Source: Serratia liquefaciens
GTDB taxonomy: Bacteria > Pseudomonadota > Gammaproteobacteria > Enterobacterales > Enterobacteriaceae
NCBI GenBank assembly: GCA_012719855.1
Contig: JAAXZN010000026.1
Location: 32,449-96,448, forward strand
Length of the DNA: 64,000 nucleotides
Direction: 5' to 3'
In this document: positions 46,671 through 55,574 of the stretch, one piece after another
Layout: each line of letters opens with the position of its first letter
Numbering within the stretch: position 1 is the first letter of the stretch
Program-made: the position numbers and the translations under genes
The notes under the pieces: model-generated
Seen by the model: only the letters and a program-made list of their open reading frames with translations
Told to the model about the DNA's origin: nothing
Databases searched by the model: none

Positions 46671-47069
46671 ATGAACCAATATGTTAAACGCACGCAACGC
46701 GACTACTCACTATCCTTTAAATTGGCCGTTGTTGAGCAGGACGAAAAAGGCGAAATGACTTGCCGTCAGGCGCAAGACCGTTACGGTATTCAGGACAGCC
46801 ACACGGTTATGAACTGGCTGCGCAAATACGGTCAGCTTGACTGGCGGACTTCCCCTTCCACCAGAACGTGCGGAGACAACATGCCTAAGCTCCCCCTGAC
46901 GCCCGAACAGCGCATTAAGGAACTCGAACTGCAATTGGCTGAATCCGAGGTCAAAGCCCAGTTCTTCGAAACCGTCGTCAAAGTGATGAATACCGAATTC
47001 GGTGCCACGCTGACAAAAAAGCAGTTAGCCGCTTTATCGCGCAAACACAAACGCCGCGCCTCACAGTAA
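46671..47069 (+). CDS. IS3-family transposase OrfA (helix-turn-helix)
   Basis: A 132-residue DNA-binding OrfA. The N-terminal helix-turn-helix (YSLSFKLAVVEQDEKGEMTC ... YGIQDSHTVMNWLRKYG) and a C-terminal leucine-rich coiled-coil (LTPEQRIKELELQLAESEVK) are typical of IS3-family OrfA. The ATG at 46671 has an AGGAG site. A slippery run A6G at 47015-47021 is the likely site of the programmed -1 frameshift that would make the OrfAB fusion. Confidence 0.85.
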   Translation: MNQYVKRTQRDYSLSFKLAVVEQDEKGEMTCRQAQDRYGIQDSHTVMNWLRKYGQLDWRTSPSTRTCGDNMPKLPLTPEQRIKELELQLAESEVKAQFFETVVKVMNTEFGATLTKKQLAALSRKHKRRASQ

Positions 47070-47592
47070 CGCGCGCTTGCCGGTGGACGGGTATCAGCCT
47101 ACAGACGTGGTATCAGTCTCTGCAACGCGAAGCAGGCAGAGAGGAGCAGGCCCGGCATCTCATCTGACTATCCGCTTGCACCAGCCCCGCTTAGGGACGC
47201 GTAAGCTGCATCACCTGTTGCGACGACGCCCCGAACCGGCGTTGCATGTGAGGCGCGACCGGCTATTCAGTGTCCTGCGCTGTGCGCGGTTACTGGTGAT
47301 GCCCAAACGGGCGTACCACAAGACGACGCACAGCCATCATCGTTTTTATCGCCATCCCAACTTGCGGAAGGCGGGGGATAATCAGGTAATAGCCAGCCGT
47401 CCTGAACAAGTATGGGTGGCGGAACGAGTAAACGGGATACTTAAAACGGAATACCGACTCGGCAGGCCAGAAGACATCGCGCAGGCAAGAAAGATGGTCA
47501 GGGAGTCGCTGAACATCTACAACACACGGCGGCCACACCTGTCGCTAAAATACAAAACGCCCGATGAAGTTCATCGGGTGTTATCCGGCTGA
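47021..47592 (+). pseudogene. IS3-family transposase OrfB remnant
   Basis: The reading entered by -1 frameshifting at A6G runs ...CRWTGISLQTWYQSLQREAG and stops at a TGA (47165-47167), because one base is missing; the following frame then resumes as RLHQPRLGTRKLHHLLRRRP. A second lesion joins QVWVA directly to ERVNGILKTEY at about 47417-47423 (TGGCGGA), removing the segment that carries the first two catalytic acidic residues of the DDE triad. Only the C-terminal end (NIYNTRRPHLSLKYKTPDE) and the N-terminal third remain, so no active transposase can be made. Confidence 0.9.
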
Positions 47593-47707
47593 AAAGCGTC
47601 AACCTATATCAGGACTAGTCAAGATGCACTTAACTCCGAAATGCTACGCATAAAAAACCGTTCGTCGCAAAACGAACGGCTCCAAATATACTCTCGAACA
47701 GATATCG

Positions 47708-48427
47708 TTAACGGCGGGCTTCGGTCAGATCGCTCGGCATAGTACCTTGCATGCTCTGCCAGATGGCCCCGCTGTCTTTACCGTAGTTACGCACGCAATC
47801 CATCACCTGATCGTACGACTTCTCATGGCACAGCGTCGACAGCTTGCTGTAGAAAGTCAGCGCCAGCTTGCGGGCTTCCGGATTTGAGAAATAGTAACGA
47901 CCGACACGGGTGTACAGGCCTTTGAGGCCGTTGAAAATCAGGCCGTAGATCGGGTTGCCGGAAGCGAATGCCAGACCGCGGAAAATTTCGTAGTCCAACA
48001 GGTTGAAAGCGTCCGCCTGATCTTCCACCTGGGTCGCTTTCGCCAACACTTCCTGAGCAGCCTCAGGATGATTACGCACCGCTGCGCGAATAAAGATCGC
48101 GGCAATATTGGTACGAACCGACAGCAGGTTGTCGATCAACTGTGGAACACTTTTGTGATCGAGGCGTGCCACCGTCTCAAGAATATTAAGGCCGGATGTT
48201 TCCCAGAAATTATTTACTTTGGTCGGTTTGCCATGCTGAATGGTCAGCCAGCCATCACGGGCCAGGCGTTGTAAAACTTCGCGTAACGTGGTGCGCGTAA
48301 CACCAATCAATTCTGAAAGCTCACGTTCCGCGGGCAAAATAGAGCCAGGAGGGAAGCGATTATTCCAGATACTCTCGATAATGTATTCTTCCGCGAAACC
48401 GGCAGGACTCTGCGCCTTTATGACCAT
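47708..48427 (-). CDS. fadR: Fatty acid metabolism transcriptional regulator FadR
   Basis: A GntR-family regulator that represses beta-oxidation genes and activates fabA/fabB; long-chain acyl-CoA releases it from DNA. The 239-residue product has the winged HTH at about residues 10-75 ([20 protein letters not shown]) and the all-helical FCD acyl-CoA binding domain after it. One of its classic targets, fadD, with a good FadR box, lies at 58105-59793 of this window. It is divergent from nhaB, as in E. coli. Confidence 0.97.
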   Translation of the reverse strand: MVIKAQSPAGFAEEYIIESIWNNRFPPGSILPAERELSELIGVTRTTLREVLQRLARDGWLTIQHGKPTKVNNFWETSGLNILETVARLDHKSVPQLIDNLLSVRTNIAAIFIRAAVRNHPEAAQEVLAKATQVEDQADAFNLLDYEIFRGLAFASGNPIYGLIFNGLKGLYTRVGRYYFSNPEARKLALTFYSKLSTLCHEKSYDQVMDCVRNYGKDSGAIWQSMQGTMPSDLTEARR

Positions 48428-48671
48428 GTGTTTGACGTTCCGTAGCGACGATAATCAGTAATAGTAGTCGGCTGATCATACCAGATCAGCCTTGGCATGA
48501 CATAGCGTGAGCGAAAAACATTAAACGAAAGTGTGCATAAAGTGGCAAAAAACGCGCAAAAACACCGCGTCAGAGAAATTTCACGGCGTAAAGCAAGCCC
48601 GTATTGCTTCTGCCCCTGCGGCATTGTTAGGGTAATATGTGACAACTTATTTTCAGGACGTGTAACGCATA

Positions 48672-50243
48672 ATGGAAACGACTTTACGCAGTGCCCTGGT
48701 GAAAAACTTCCTCGGGCAATCACCTGACTGGTACAAACTGGCCATCCTCATCTTCTTGTTGGTCAATCCGCTGGTTTTCTTCCTGGTCGATCCCTTCATC
48801 GCGGGTTGGCTGCTGGTCATCGAATTTATCTTCACGCTGGCGATGGCGCTGAAGTGCTATCCCCTGCTGCCGGGCGGCCTGCTGGCCATTGAGGCGGTGT
48901 TGATCGGCATGACCAGTCCCGACCGGGTGGGCGAAGAGATTGCCCATAATCTGGAAGTCCTGCTGTTGCTGATCTTTATGGTGGCCGGCATCTATTTTAT
49001 GAAGCAGCTACTGCTGTTCGTCTTCACCAAGCTATTGCTTAATATTCGCTCTAAAATACTGCTGTCTTTAGCCTTCTGTTTTGCGGCGGCATTTTTGTCC
49101 GCCTTCCTTGATGCGCTGACGGTGGTTGCGGTGGTCATCAGCGTCGCAACCGGGTTTTATTCGATTTACCACAACGTGGTGTCGAACCCTTCTGGCGGTA
49201 ATGCCGACGTCAACGACGACAGTAACCTGGTAAGCGACGATAACAAACAGACGCTGGAACAGTTCCGCGCCTTTTTGCGCAGCCTGCTGATGCACGCGGG
49301 CGTTGGTACCGCACTGGGCGGCGTGATGACCATGGTGGGCGAACCACAAAACCTGATTATCGCCAAAAGCGCCGACTGGGGCTTTGTCGACTTCTTCCTG
49401 CGCATGGCGCCGGTCACCTTACCGGTGTTGGTCTGTGGTCTGCTGGTCTGCCTGCTGCTTGAGCGGTTCGGCGTCTTCGGCTACGGAGCAAAACTGCCGG
49501 AGCGCGTGCGCGAAGTGCTGACGGAGTTTGACCGCCAGGCGACTGCCGGGCGCAGTAAGCAAGAGCAGGTCAAATTGGTAGTTCAGGCACTTATCGGCGT
49601 TTGGCTGATTGTCGCTCTGGCCTTCCATCTGGCGGAGGTTGGCCTGATTGGCCTGTCGGTGATTATCCTCGCCACTTCCCTGTGTGGCGTAACCGATGAG
49701 CATGCCATCGGCAAAGCCTTCCAGGAGGCCTTGCCCTTCACCGCCCTGCTGACGGTATTTTTCACCGTGGTGGCGGTGATCATTGAGCAACACCTGTTTA
49801 CTCCGGTGATTCAATTTGTTCTGCAGGCGGAACCCTCTTCCCAACTTTCGCTGTTTTATCTGTTCAATGGCTTGCTGTCCTCCGTATCCGACAATGTGTT
49901 CGTCGGCACGGTTTACATTAATGAAGCGCGCACCGCGTTTGAAAATGGCGCCATTTCCCTGAAGCAGTTCGAAATGTTAGCGGTCGCGATTAACACCGGG
50001 ACCAATTTGCCGTCGGTCGCCACGCCGAATGGTCAGGCCGCCTTCCTGTTCTTGCTGACCTCCGCTCTGGCCCCTCTGGTGCGTTTATCCTATGGGCGAA
50101 TGGTATGGATGGCATTGCCCTATACTGTGGTATTAACCTTGGTCGGTCTGCTGTGCGTACAGTTTACTCTGGCGCCCGTGACCGACCTGCTGACCCAGTG
50201 GCATTGGCTGACGCTGCCGTCAATCGAAGCCGCGGCACACTAA
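48672..50243 (+). CDS. nhaB: Na+/H+ antiporter NhaB
   Basis: An inner-membrane Na+/H+ antiporter of the ArsB/NhaD superfamily with about 12 helices, which extrudes sodium in exchange for protons. The 523-residue product starts [20 protein letters not shown] and contains the family segments [20 protein letters not shown] and [20 protein letters not shown], with the conserved TPNGQ. It is followed by dsbB, the same order as E. coli. Confidence 0.96.
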   Translation: METTLRSALVKNFLGQSPDWYKLAILIFLLVNPLVFFLVDPFIAGWLLVIEFIFTLAMALKCYPLLPGGLLAIEAVLIGMTSPDRVGEEIAHNLEVLLLLIFMVAGIYFMKQLLLFVFTKLLLNIRSKILLSLAFCFAAAFLSAFLDALTVVAVVISVATGFYSIYHNVVSNPSGGNADVNDDSNLVSDDNKQTLEQFRAFLRSLLMHAGVGTALGGVMTMVGEPQNLIIAKSADWGFVDFFLRMAPVTLPVLVCGLLVCLLLERFGVFGYGAKLPERVREVLTEFDRQATAGRSKQEQVKLVVQALIGVWLIVALAFHLAEVGLIGLSVIILATSLCGVTDEHAIGKAFQEALPFTALLTVFFTVVAVIIEQHLFTPVIQFVLQAEPSSQLSLFYLFNGLLSSVSDNVFVGTVYINEARTAFENGAISLKQFEMLAVAINTGTNLPSVATPNGQAAFLFLLTSALAPLVRLSYGRMVWMALPYTVVLTLVGLLCVQFTLAPVTDLLTQWHWLTLPSIEAAAH

Positions 50244-50367
50244 CTCTGTAAATCCGCTCCGCTGTCAGCGACTATTTTTGTGCTGAATCCGGCTCAGGTG
50301 GCTGGCAGCGGGGTTGAATTGGTTTACACTGCCAGTTCAATTGCTTACTGCATGGAAGAATAAATAT

Positions 50368-50898
50368 ATGTTGCAATTCTTTAACCGCTGCTCACAGGGG
50401 CGCGGTGCTTGGCTGTTGATGGCCCTGACTGCGCTGGCGCTGGAATTAGTCGCACTCTACTTTCAGCACGTAATGCTGCTGCAACCCTGTGTCATGTGCA
50501 TTTATGAACGCTGCGCGCTGTTTGGCATTCTGGGCGCCTCACTGCTGGGTGCCATTGCGCCGAAGACGCCGCTGCGTTATGCCGCTATTGCGCTGTGGAT
50601 TTACAGTGCCTGGGAAGGCCTGCAGCTGGCGTGGAAACACACCATGATCCAACTGCATCCCTCGCCGTTTAATACCTGCGATTTCTTCGTTAGCTTCCCG
50701 TCCTGGCTGCCGCTGGACAAATGGCTGCCTGCCGTGTTCCACGCATCAGGTGACTGTTCGGTACGCCAATGGGAATTCTTGACGCTGGAAATGCCGCAGT
50801 GGCTGGTTGGCATCTTCGCGGCTTATTTGTTGATTGCTATCGTTGTGCTGCTCGCACAATTTGTCCGCCCACGCCGCCGCGATCTGTTTGGCCGCTGA
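50368..50898 (+). CDS. dsbB: Disulfide bond formation protein DsbB
   Basis: An inner-membrane quinone reductase that reoxidises periplasmic DsbA. The 176-residue product has four helices and both periplasmic redox pairs, Cys41/Cys44 (QPCVMC) and Cys104/Cys130, at the E. coli positions. The ATG at 50368 ([10 protein letters not shown]) was preferred over an upstream start in the same frame because it gives the exact E. coli length. A strong terminator follows. Confidence 0.96.
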   Translation: MLQFFNRCSQGRGAWLLMALTALALELVALYFQHVMLLQPCVMCIYERCALFGILGASLLGAIAPKTPLRYAAIALWIYSAWEGLQLAWKHTMIQLHPSPFNTCDFFVSFPSWLPLDKWLPAVFHASGDCSVRQWEFLTLEMPQWLVGIFAAYLLIAIVVLLAQFVRPRRRDLFGR

Positions 50899-50911
50899 GC
50901 ATGACAGCATG

Positions 50912-50940
50912 AAAAACGGCGCCTCAGGGCGCCGTTTTTC
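50912..50940 (+). terminator. Rho-independent terminator after dsbB
   Basis: AAAACGGCGCC / GGCGCCGTTTT form a long stem with a short loop, ending in TTTTTC. Confidence 0.9.
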
Positions 50941-50976
50941 ATGGAATCGCTTATGATCTTCAGAGGTAATGCAAGA

Positions 50977-51048
50977 TTAGGTATGTGTAAGGTAATAAAC
51001 GAGCACTATCAGCGCTCCAGCTATGGCAAACAGGCGTATCATTTTCAT
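50977..51048 (-). CDS. Very small membrane peptide, 23 residues
   Basis: A minus-strand ATG at 51048 opens MKMIRLFAIAGALIVLVYYL and ends THT. One basic N-terminus and one hydrophobic helix of about 16-18 residues give the look of the many enterobacterial stress-induced single-helix peptides. GAGAG lies about nine bases upstream. I do not recognise a family, and nothing but size and hydrophobicity supports it. Confidence 0.35.
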   Translation of the reverse strand: MKMIRLFAIAGALIVLVYYLTHT

Positions 51049-51262
51049 TATTTTACTCTCGGAACTTAGCGTGAGAGCGCTCAAACTACCGAACCTTACG
51101 TTTAAAAAGAAGCGTCTGGGCAGGATTATGGGCGTAATTTACATAACATTAAGTTAGAACAGTAAAAAACCGATCTCCAAAAGCCGTACGGCACTTTTTC
51201 GACCTTATCTCACAAAAGCACGGGGCAATGATTCCCCCTTAAAATCACTTCATACAAAAAAA

Positions 51263-51303
51263 TTCATCATAGCGATGCATTATTGCATCGATATTTTGAT
51301 GAA
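51263..51303. promoter_or_regulatory. Nested inverted repeat upstream of the candidate sRNA
   Basis: CGATGCA-TTAT-TGCATCG (51273-51290) is a perfect 7-base stem, enclosed by TTCATCA (51263-51269) and TGATGAA (51297-51303). It ends 18 bases before the TATAAT of the candidate sRNA promoter, a position suited to an operator or to the 3' end of an upstream RNA. Confidence 0.5.
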
Positions 51304-51320
51304 GTTTTATCAGAGAATCC

Positions 51321-51327
51321 CTATAAT
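51321..51327 (+). promoter_or_regulatory. -10 element of the candidate sRNA
   Basis: CTATAAT at 51321-51327 is a perfect TATAAT with a C before it, a feature favoured by the stationary-phase sigma factor RpoS; the best -35 match (TTGATG at 51297-51302) is weak and 19 bases away. Confidence 0.5.
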
Positions 51328-51333
51328 ATCCGC

Positions 51334-51402
51334 AAGTTAATATTTAACGATTTCCCTGGTGTTGTTGTGTGTCTTGCCCCTCATCTTTGCAGGGGCTTTT
51401 TT
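51334..51402 (+). ncRNA. Candidate Hfq-type small RNA with an ArcZ-like seed
   Basis: A predicted RNA of about 70 bases from a perfect TATAAT box to a strong terminator (GCCCCT/AGGGGC stem, six Ts at 51397-51402) that works only on the plus strand. It encodes no protein. The sequence GATTTCCCTGGTGTTG at 51349-51364 is, from memory, identical to the seed region of the E. coli sRNA ArcZ, and TTTCCCTGG also occurs in SdsR. ArcZ itself is expected beside arcB elsewhere, so this would be a separate sRNA sharing the seed. The neighbours are dsbB and the convergent ycgN. Confidence 0.6.
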
Positions 51403-51404
51403 CC

Positions 51405-51851
51405 TTATCTCGCCCAACTCGGTTTGTTCAGGATGTGATCCTGCCAGTCCACCACTTCACTTTCCCGCACCGCAATATGTCGTACCGTAATACGCTCCCC
51501 GTGCATCGCAGCTTTAGAACCGCTGACCAGCGGATGCCAGGCAAACAGCGGCTTGCCCTCACCAATCAAACGGTATGCGCAGGTCGGCGGCAGCCAATCA
51601 AAGGTCGTGAGGTTTTCACGCGTCAGTTTGATGCAATCCTCTTCCAGCTCAAAGCGACGCTCATAGTTGCGGCACTGGCACGACTTAATATTCAGCTGGT
51701 TACAGGCTACGTTGGTGAAATAAATCTCGTCGGTATCTTCGTCGATCAGCTTATTCAGACAGCATTGCCCACAACCGTCGCACAGCGATTCCCACTCTTG
51801 TTCTGACATTTCAGCCAGCGATTTTTGTTGCCAAAAAGGGGTTTGTGACAT
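51405..51851 (-). CDS. ycgN: YcgN family cysteine cluster protein (UPF0260)
   Basis: A 148-residue protein with the cysteine cluster CDGCGQCC near residues 24-31, followed by [17 protein letters not shown] and CAYRLI cysteines that could ligate zinc or an Fe-S cluster, as in the CxxCxxCC family. The start at 51851 matches E. coli YcgN. Function is unknown. The candidate sRNA terminator lies immediately beyond its stop on the other strand. Confidence 0.92.
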   Translation of the reverse strand: MSQTPFWQQKSLAEMSEQEWESLCDGCGQCCLNKLIDEDTDEIYFTNVACNQLNIKSCQCRNYERRFELEEDCIKLTRENLTTFDWLPPTCAYRLIGEGKPLFAWHPLVSGSKAAMHGERITVRHIAVRESEVVDWQDHILNKPSWAR

Positions 51852-52261
51852 GTTCGCGTCCGGTATAGGTAAATGAATAGATAACCTGCTTGCAGGTTTT
51901 GAGGGTGCACTATATAGATATCCCAGCCAAATGGAAAGGCTGAAAACACAATATAATCATAGCGATAACAATATGATCGCTTAAAAAAAACGCTATTTAA
52001 AACAACGGTATTCAACATTTTCGGCCAGCATTATCAGGCCGTTATCCTTGATACTGAAAGGGATAAAACACACCAAGTTTATCGTCTAATTATACGTACA
52101 AAAATCAGGTCTATCATCCTTTCGTTTTCCTCCTCTCCCGTATCCCTGTTCATCATTATTCACGGGTAAGATTCATCTTATAAAGCACATTTTGCCGCCA
52201 AAAGTCGCATAACCCTGCTATGTTTAATGTTCGCCTTTTGAATGAAGCTAAGGAGCCAAGT
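51852..52261. other. Intergenic stretch without recognised gene
   Basis: About 410 AT-rich bases between ycgN and the CsbD/DUF883 gene. AACCTGC/GCAGGTT (51883-51898) is a small hairpin near ycgN. No frame here has both a ribosome-binding site and family resemblance. Confidence 0.5.
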
Positions 52262-52510
52262 ATGTTTGGGAAAGCAGAAGATAAAGTCAATGAAGCTGCC
52301 GGCGCCGTCGAAGAAGCCTTTGGTAAGGCGACGGATTCACCGGATCATCAAGTCAAAGGCGCGGCCCGTAAATATGCCTCTCAGGCCAGCTATGCGGCCA
52401 GAGATGCTGCCGATACGGTGCGAACTCAGGTTGAATCCAACCCGCTGGCCGGCGTAGCTATCGCCGCCGCCGTGGGGATTGTTTTCGGTTTCTTGCTGGG
52501 CCGTAAATAA
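52262..52510 (+). CDS. CsbD/DUF883-type stress membrane protein
   Basis: An 82-residue protein: the N-terminal part (FGKAEDKVNEAAGAVEEAFG) is CsbD-like, a lysine/alanine/glutamate amphipathic helix, and the C-terminal part is a DUF883 (ElaB/YqjD) helix with the glycine-zipper membrane anchor ESNPLAGVAIAAAVGIVFGF. ElaB and YqjD bind ribosomes at the inner membrane in stationary phase. The ATG at 52262 has an AAGGAG site eight bases upstream, and a terminator follows the stop. Confidence 0.8.
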   Translation: MFGKAEDKVNEAAGAVEEAFGKATDSPDHQVKGAARKYASQASYAARDAADTVRTQVESNPLAGVAIAAAVGIVFGFLLGRK

Positions 52511-52533
52511 GCTTTTTGATCTGACTGCACTGA

Positions 52534-52558
52534 GAAAAGGCCCTGAGGGGCCTTTTTT
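52534..52558 (+). terminator. Rho-independent terminator
   Basis: AAAAGGCCC / GGGGCCTTTT stem with a TGA loop followed by a run of eight Ts. Confidence 0.88.
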
Positions 52559-52578
52559 TTATTGTTTTTTATCCGGTT

Positions 52579-53235
52579 TCAGATCACGCGTGTCGTCAAT
52601 GACTTGCCGTTGAGAGTCACTTTCAGCATATCGCCGGAGCTCATCGGACCGACGCCCTGCGGCGTACCGGTAAGAATAATGTCGCCTGCACGCAACGTGA
52701 AGAAGCGGCTCATATAGCTGATCAGCGGCAGGATCGGCGTGATCATGTCGCGAGTATTGCCTTGTTGGCGCACCTGATCATTGACCGTCAGGGACAGATC
52801 AGCATTTTGCGGATCGCCAAACTCTGCTACCGGTATAAAACCGGAAATCGGGCAAGAACCGTCGAACCCCTTGGCTTTTTCCCAGGGTTGTCCTGCCTTC
52901 TTGAAGCCCGCCTGCAGTTCCCGCAGCGTCAGATCAAGCGCAACACCGTATCCGGCGATAGCACGCGCCACGCGATCTTCATTAGCCTGCTTTAGCGGCG
53001 TGCCGATCAGCACAGCCAGCTCCACTTCATGATGTACCGAGCCAAACTCTTTGGGGATCGCCACCGGCTGGCGAATATCGCACAGCGCCGTTTCAGGCTT
53101 GATAAACACTACCGGCTCTGCCGAGGTTGCACTGCCCATTTCCTTGATGTGATCGGCGTAGTTGCTGCCAACGCAGACCACTTTATTTACCGGAAAATCA
53201 AGTAATGAACCCTGCCAATCTCTATGTTGATACAT
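52579..53235 (-). CDS. ycgM: Fumarylacetoacetate hydrolase family protein YcgM
   Basis: A 218-residue FAH-family enzyme. The metal-binding residues lie in HHEVELAVLIG (Glu) and the KPETAL motif, and the TGTPQGVGP active-site loop is present near the C-terminus. Relatives hydrolyse acylpyruvates or decarboxylate oxaloacetate; for YcgM the activity is not settled. The ATG at 53235 (MYQHRDW) has a GGGAGAGG ribosome-binding site and matches E. coli; an in-frame codon 12 upstream does not. A 20-base palindrome lies in the gap before it. Confidence 0.92.
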   Translation of the reverse strand: MYQHRDWQGSLLDFPVNKVVCVGSNYADHIKEMGSATSAEPVVFIKPETALCDIRQPVAIPKEFGSVHHEVELAVLIGTPLKQANEDRVARAIAGYGVALDLTLRELQAGFKKAGQPWEKAKGFDGSCPISGFIPVAEFGDPQNADLSLTVNDQVRQQGNTRDMITPILPLISYMSRFFTLRAGDIILTGTPQGVGPMSSGDMLKVTLNGKSLTTRVI

Positions 53236-53260
53236 ACCGCCTCTCCCTACAATCATGTAG

Positions 53261-53280
53261 GGGCTTAGCATGCTAAGCCC
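53261..53280. promoter_or_regulatory. Perfect 20-base palindrome upstream of ycgM
   Basis: GGGCTTAGCATGCTAAGCCC reads the same on both strands and lies 26 bases before the ycgM start; CCTACATGATTGTAGG follows it on the minus strand. There is no T-run, so it may be an operator or a mRNA hairpin. Confidence 0.6.
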
Positions 53281-53319
53281 GTTATTCCACGCGCTGGTGG
53301 AGGCACCGTAGCCTTTTGC

Positions 53320-54372
53320 CTATTGCCCGATACCGTCAGCCATCATACCCACACCGATCGCAAAATAGTAAGAGCGATTCCAGTGCATTATCGTGCGAAA
53401 ATTATCATAAACCAGGAATGCACGGCCCTGCATGTCATCCGGTGTGATCAGCCAACTGCGCAGGCTGGAATGCGGCAGCGCTGAACCATCCGGACGCCGC
53501 ACCCCACGCTTTTGCCATTCATTGACGCTGTGCGCCTGGCTATCCTTCAGCCCCAGGGCCTCGGCGCTGAAGCCAGCAGGCAGTCTGACCTCTCTGCCCC
53601 AGCCAATACCACGCTGCCAGCCTTCGCTCGACAGATAGCGGGCCGTAGACGCAAAGACATCGTCAACGTTGTTCCAGATATCAATGCGGCCGTCACCGTC
53701 GCCGTCCGCAGCATAATTCAGGAACGAGGTCGGCATAAACTGACACTGTCCCATGGCACCGGCCCAGGAGCCTTTCAACTGTTCGCGGCTGACATGCCCC
53801 TGTTCAAGAATTTGCAGCGCCGCCATCAGTTGTTGACTGAAGAACGCCTCGCGCCGCCCTTCAAAGGCCAAAGTGGCGAGCGCAGATATCACATCTTCAC
53901 GCCCCTGGATTTTGCCGAAGGCACTTTCCATGCCCCACAGTGCCACAACATAACGTCCCGGCACGCCGTAGCGTGCGGTGAGCCGCGAAAGCTGTGGGTG
54001 ATACTGCCGATACAGTCCTCGGCCTTGCGCGATCTTGGCCGGTGGCAATACGCGTTTGAGGTAGTCGTCCAGCGTGATTTTCTTTTCCGGCTGATTGCGG
54101 TCCGCCTTGATCACCCGATCGACAAAGTGCACCTCGGCGAAGGCGCTGTCGACAATGGCCGGGTTAATGCCCTGTGCCAGCGCCTGACGTTTTAGCTGTT
54201 CAACATAGGCCGGGAACTGTGCTGGATCCCGACCCGTTTCAGAAAGCCGGCTCTGCGTTGCAGGAGTAGCGGCAGCCGACGCCGATGTGGCAACCTGCGC
54301 CCTGGCCTGCTGACCCACGCCGTATCCCAGCGCCAACAGAGTCGATAGCACGGTTATCGCTGAAAATCTCAT
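53320..54372 (-). CDS. Lytic murein transglycosylase (MltB family)
   Basis: A 350-residue peptidoglycan lytic transglycosylase. It has an N-terminal signal peptide (MRFSAITVLSTLLALGYG) and, from about residue 120, the MltB fold with the catalytic Glu in ALWGMESAFGK and the SWAGAMGQCQFMPTSF and DGDGRIDIWNNVDDVFAS motifs. There is no lipobox cysteine, so it is probably soluble in the periplasm or uses a signal anchor. The ATG at 54372 has a GGAG site seven bases upstream. E. coli has no such gene between ycgM and ycgL. Confidence 0.87.
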   Translation of the reverse strand: MRFSAITVLSTLLALGYGVGQQARAQVATSASAAATPATQSRLSETGRDPAQFPAYVEQLKRQALAQGINPAIVDSAFAEVHFVDRVIKADRNQPEKKITLDDYLKRVLPPAKIAQGRGLYRQYHPQLSRLTARYGVPGRYVVALWGMESAFGKIQGREDVISALATLAFEGRREAFFSQQLMAALQILEQGHVSREQLKGSWAGAMGQCQFMPTSFLNYAADGDGDGRIDIWNNVDDVFASTARYLSSEGWQRGIGWGREVRLPAGFSAEALGLKDSQAHSVNEWQKRGVRRPDGSALPHSSLRSWLITPDDMQGRAFLVYDNFRTIMHWNRSYYFAIGVGMMADGIGQ

Positions 54373-54438
54373 CACGCGGCTCCTTTATCTCTCTGTTTAG
54401 GGCTGCCGCTCCAGCGTCACCCTGTACGCCTGAGTAGG

Positions 54439-54711
54439 TTATTTTTTGTCAGCAGACAGATGCTGATTTAATAAATTTTCCAGCGGCGGTGGAACCTGCA
54501 GATAAAACCCTTCTTCTTTCAGGGCCTCTTTCACTTTTTCAATATCCGCCGAGGCTAACTTTTCCCGCCCTTCCAGGGAAAGCATCATTGCCAATTGCGG
54601 CGTGCCGAAACTTTTCATCAGATCTTCCGGTACTCGGGAGAAATCGTCTTTTTTTTCGACATAAAGATAAGTTTGATCGCGTTTAGGGCTTCTATAGATC
54701 ACACAAAGCAT
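54439..54711 (-). CDS. ycgL: YcgL domain protein
   Basis: A 90-residue YcgL (DUF709) protein, starting [20 protein letters not shown] and continuing with [10 protein letters not shown] and the GFYLQVPPP end. Small alpha/beta protein of unknown function, conserved with minCDE in gamma-proteobacteria. It is divergent from minC, with 136 bases between them holding the promoters. Confidence 0.95.
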   Translation of the reverse strand: MLCVIYRSPKRDQTYLYVEKKDDFSRVPEDLMKSFGTPQLAMMLSLEGREKLASADIEKVKEALKEEGFYLQVPPPLENLLNQHLSADKK

Positions 54712-54847
54712 GTTTTTAACTCTATTTAATTGGGGCAGCGTCTTGCCTGGATATAACTCTGACTATAACATGCTTATAGTACTTCGGAATATCGCACCCC
54801 GATTGGTATTCCGGGGATTTAAAGTTGCTGAGACTGAGTCAGGATAG

Positions 54848-55549
54848 ATGTCACAATCGCCAATTGAGCTAAAAGGCAGCAGTTTTACCCTATCGGTTGT
54901 TCATTTGCATAATTCGGAACCCGAGGTAATTCGTCAGGCGTTACTGGAAAAAGTAGAGCAAGCGCCCGCTTTTTTGAAAAACGCCCCTGTTGTTATCAAC
55001 GTTGCAACGCTGAACGGCGACGCAAACTGGAAAGAACTTCAACAGGCTGTCACGGCAGCAGGTCTGCGCGTTGTGGGTATCAGCGGTTGCAGAGATGAGC
55101 GGCAGAAACGCGCAATAACCCGTGCCGGGCTGCCGTTACTGAACGAAGGCAAAGGCCAAAAGATGGCCGCCCCGGAACCGGCGCCCGCGCCAGCCCCGGT
55201 GGTGGATCCCAACGCCCCCGCCAAGACGCGCATCATCAGTACCCCTGTCCGTTCCGGCCAACAAATTTATGCCCGCAACAGCGATCTGATAGTGACCAGC
55301 AGCGTCAGCGCCGGCGCTGAATTAATTGCCGACGGCAACATTCACGTCTACGGCATGATGCGTGGTCGTGCGCTGGCCGGTGCATCAGGTGATACACAGT
55401 GCCAGATTTTTTGCACGCACCTGGGTGCTGAGCTAGTCTCTATCGCAGGGCAGTACTGGTTGAGCGACCAAATCCCGTCCGACTATGTCGGGCAGGCAGT
55501 ACGACTCAGCCTGTTGGATAACGCTTTAACCATACAACCTTTAAATTAA
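54848..55549 (+). CDS. minC: Septum site-determining protein MinC
   Basis: The FtsZ-assembly inhibitor of the Min system. The 233-residue product has an N-terminal domain (about 1-100) that acts on FtsZ, a proline/alanine-rich linker ([18 protein letters not shown]) and a C-terminal beta-helix ([36 protein letters not shown]) that dimerises and binds MinD. minD follows after 25 bases. Confidence 0.97.
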   Translation: MSQSPIELKGSSFTLSVVHLHNSEPEVIRQALLEKVEQAPAFLKNAPVVINVATLNGDANWKELQQAVTAAGLRVVGISGCRDERQKRAITRAGLPLLNEGKGQKMAAPEPAPAPAPVVDPNAPAKTRIISTPVRSGQQIYARNSDLIVTSSVSAGAELIADGNIHVYGMMRGRALAGASGDTQCQIFCTHLGAELVSIAGQYWLSDQIPSDYVGQAVRLSLLDNALTIQPLN

Positions 55550-55574
55550 GCCCTTTTGACAAGGAATCCATTTC

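Larger units (their letters stand above)
46617..47621 (+). mobile_element. Decayed IS3-family insertion sequence with intact ends, about 1.0 kb
   Basis: Imperfect inverted ends, left TGACCCATCCTAAATAGCG and right (reversed) TGACTAGTCCTGATATAGG, with GTTGAC following in both. The 3-base direct repeat AGA flanks the element (46614-46616 and 47622-47624), as IS3-family elements produce. The element carries an intact orfA and an orfB broken by a frameshift and a large internal deletion, so it is not active on its own. About 300 bases are missing compared with a normal IS3-family member. Confidence 0.85.
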
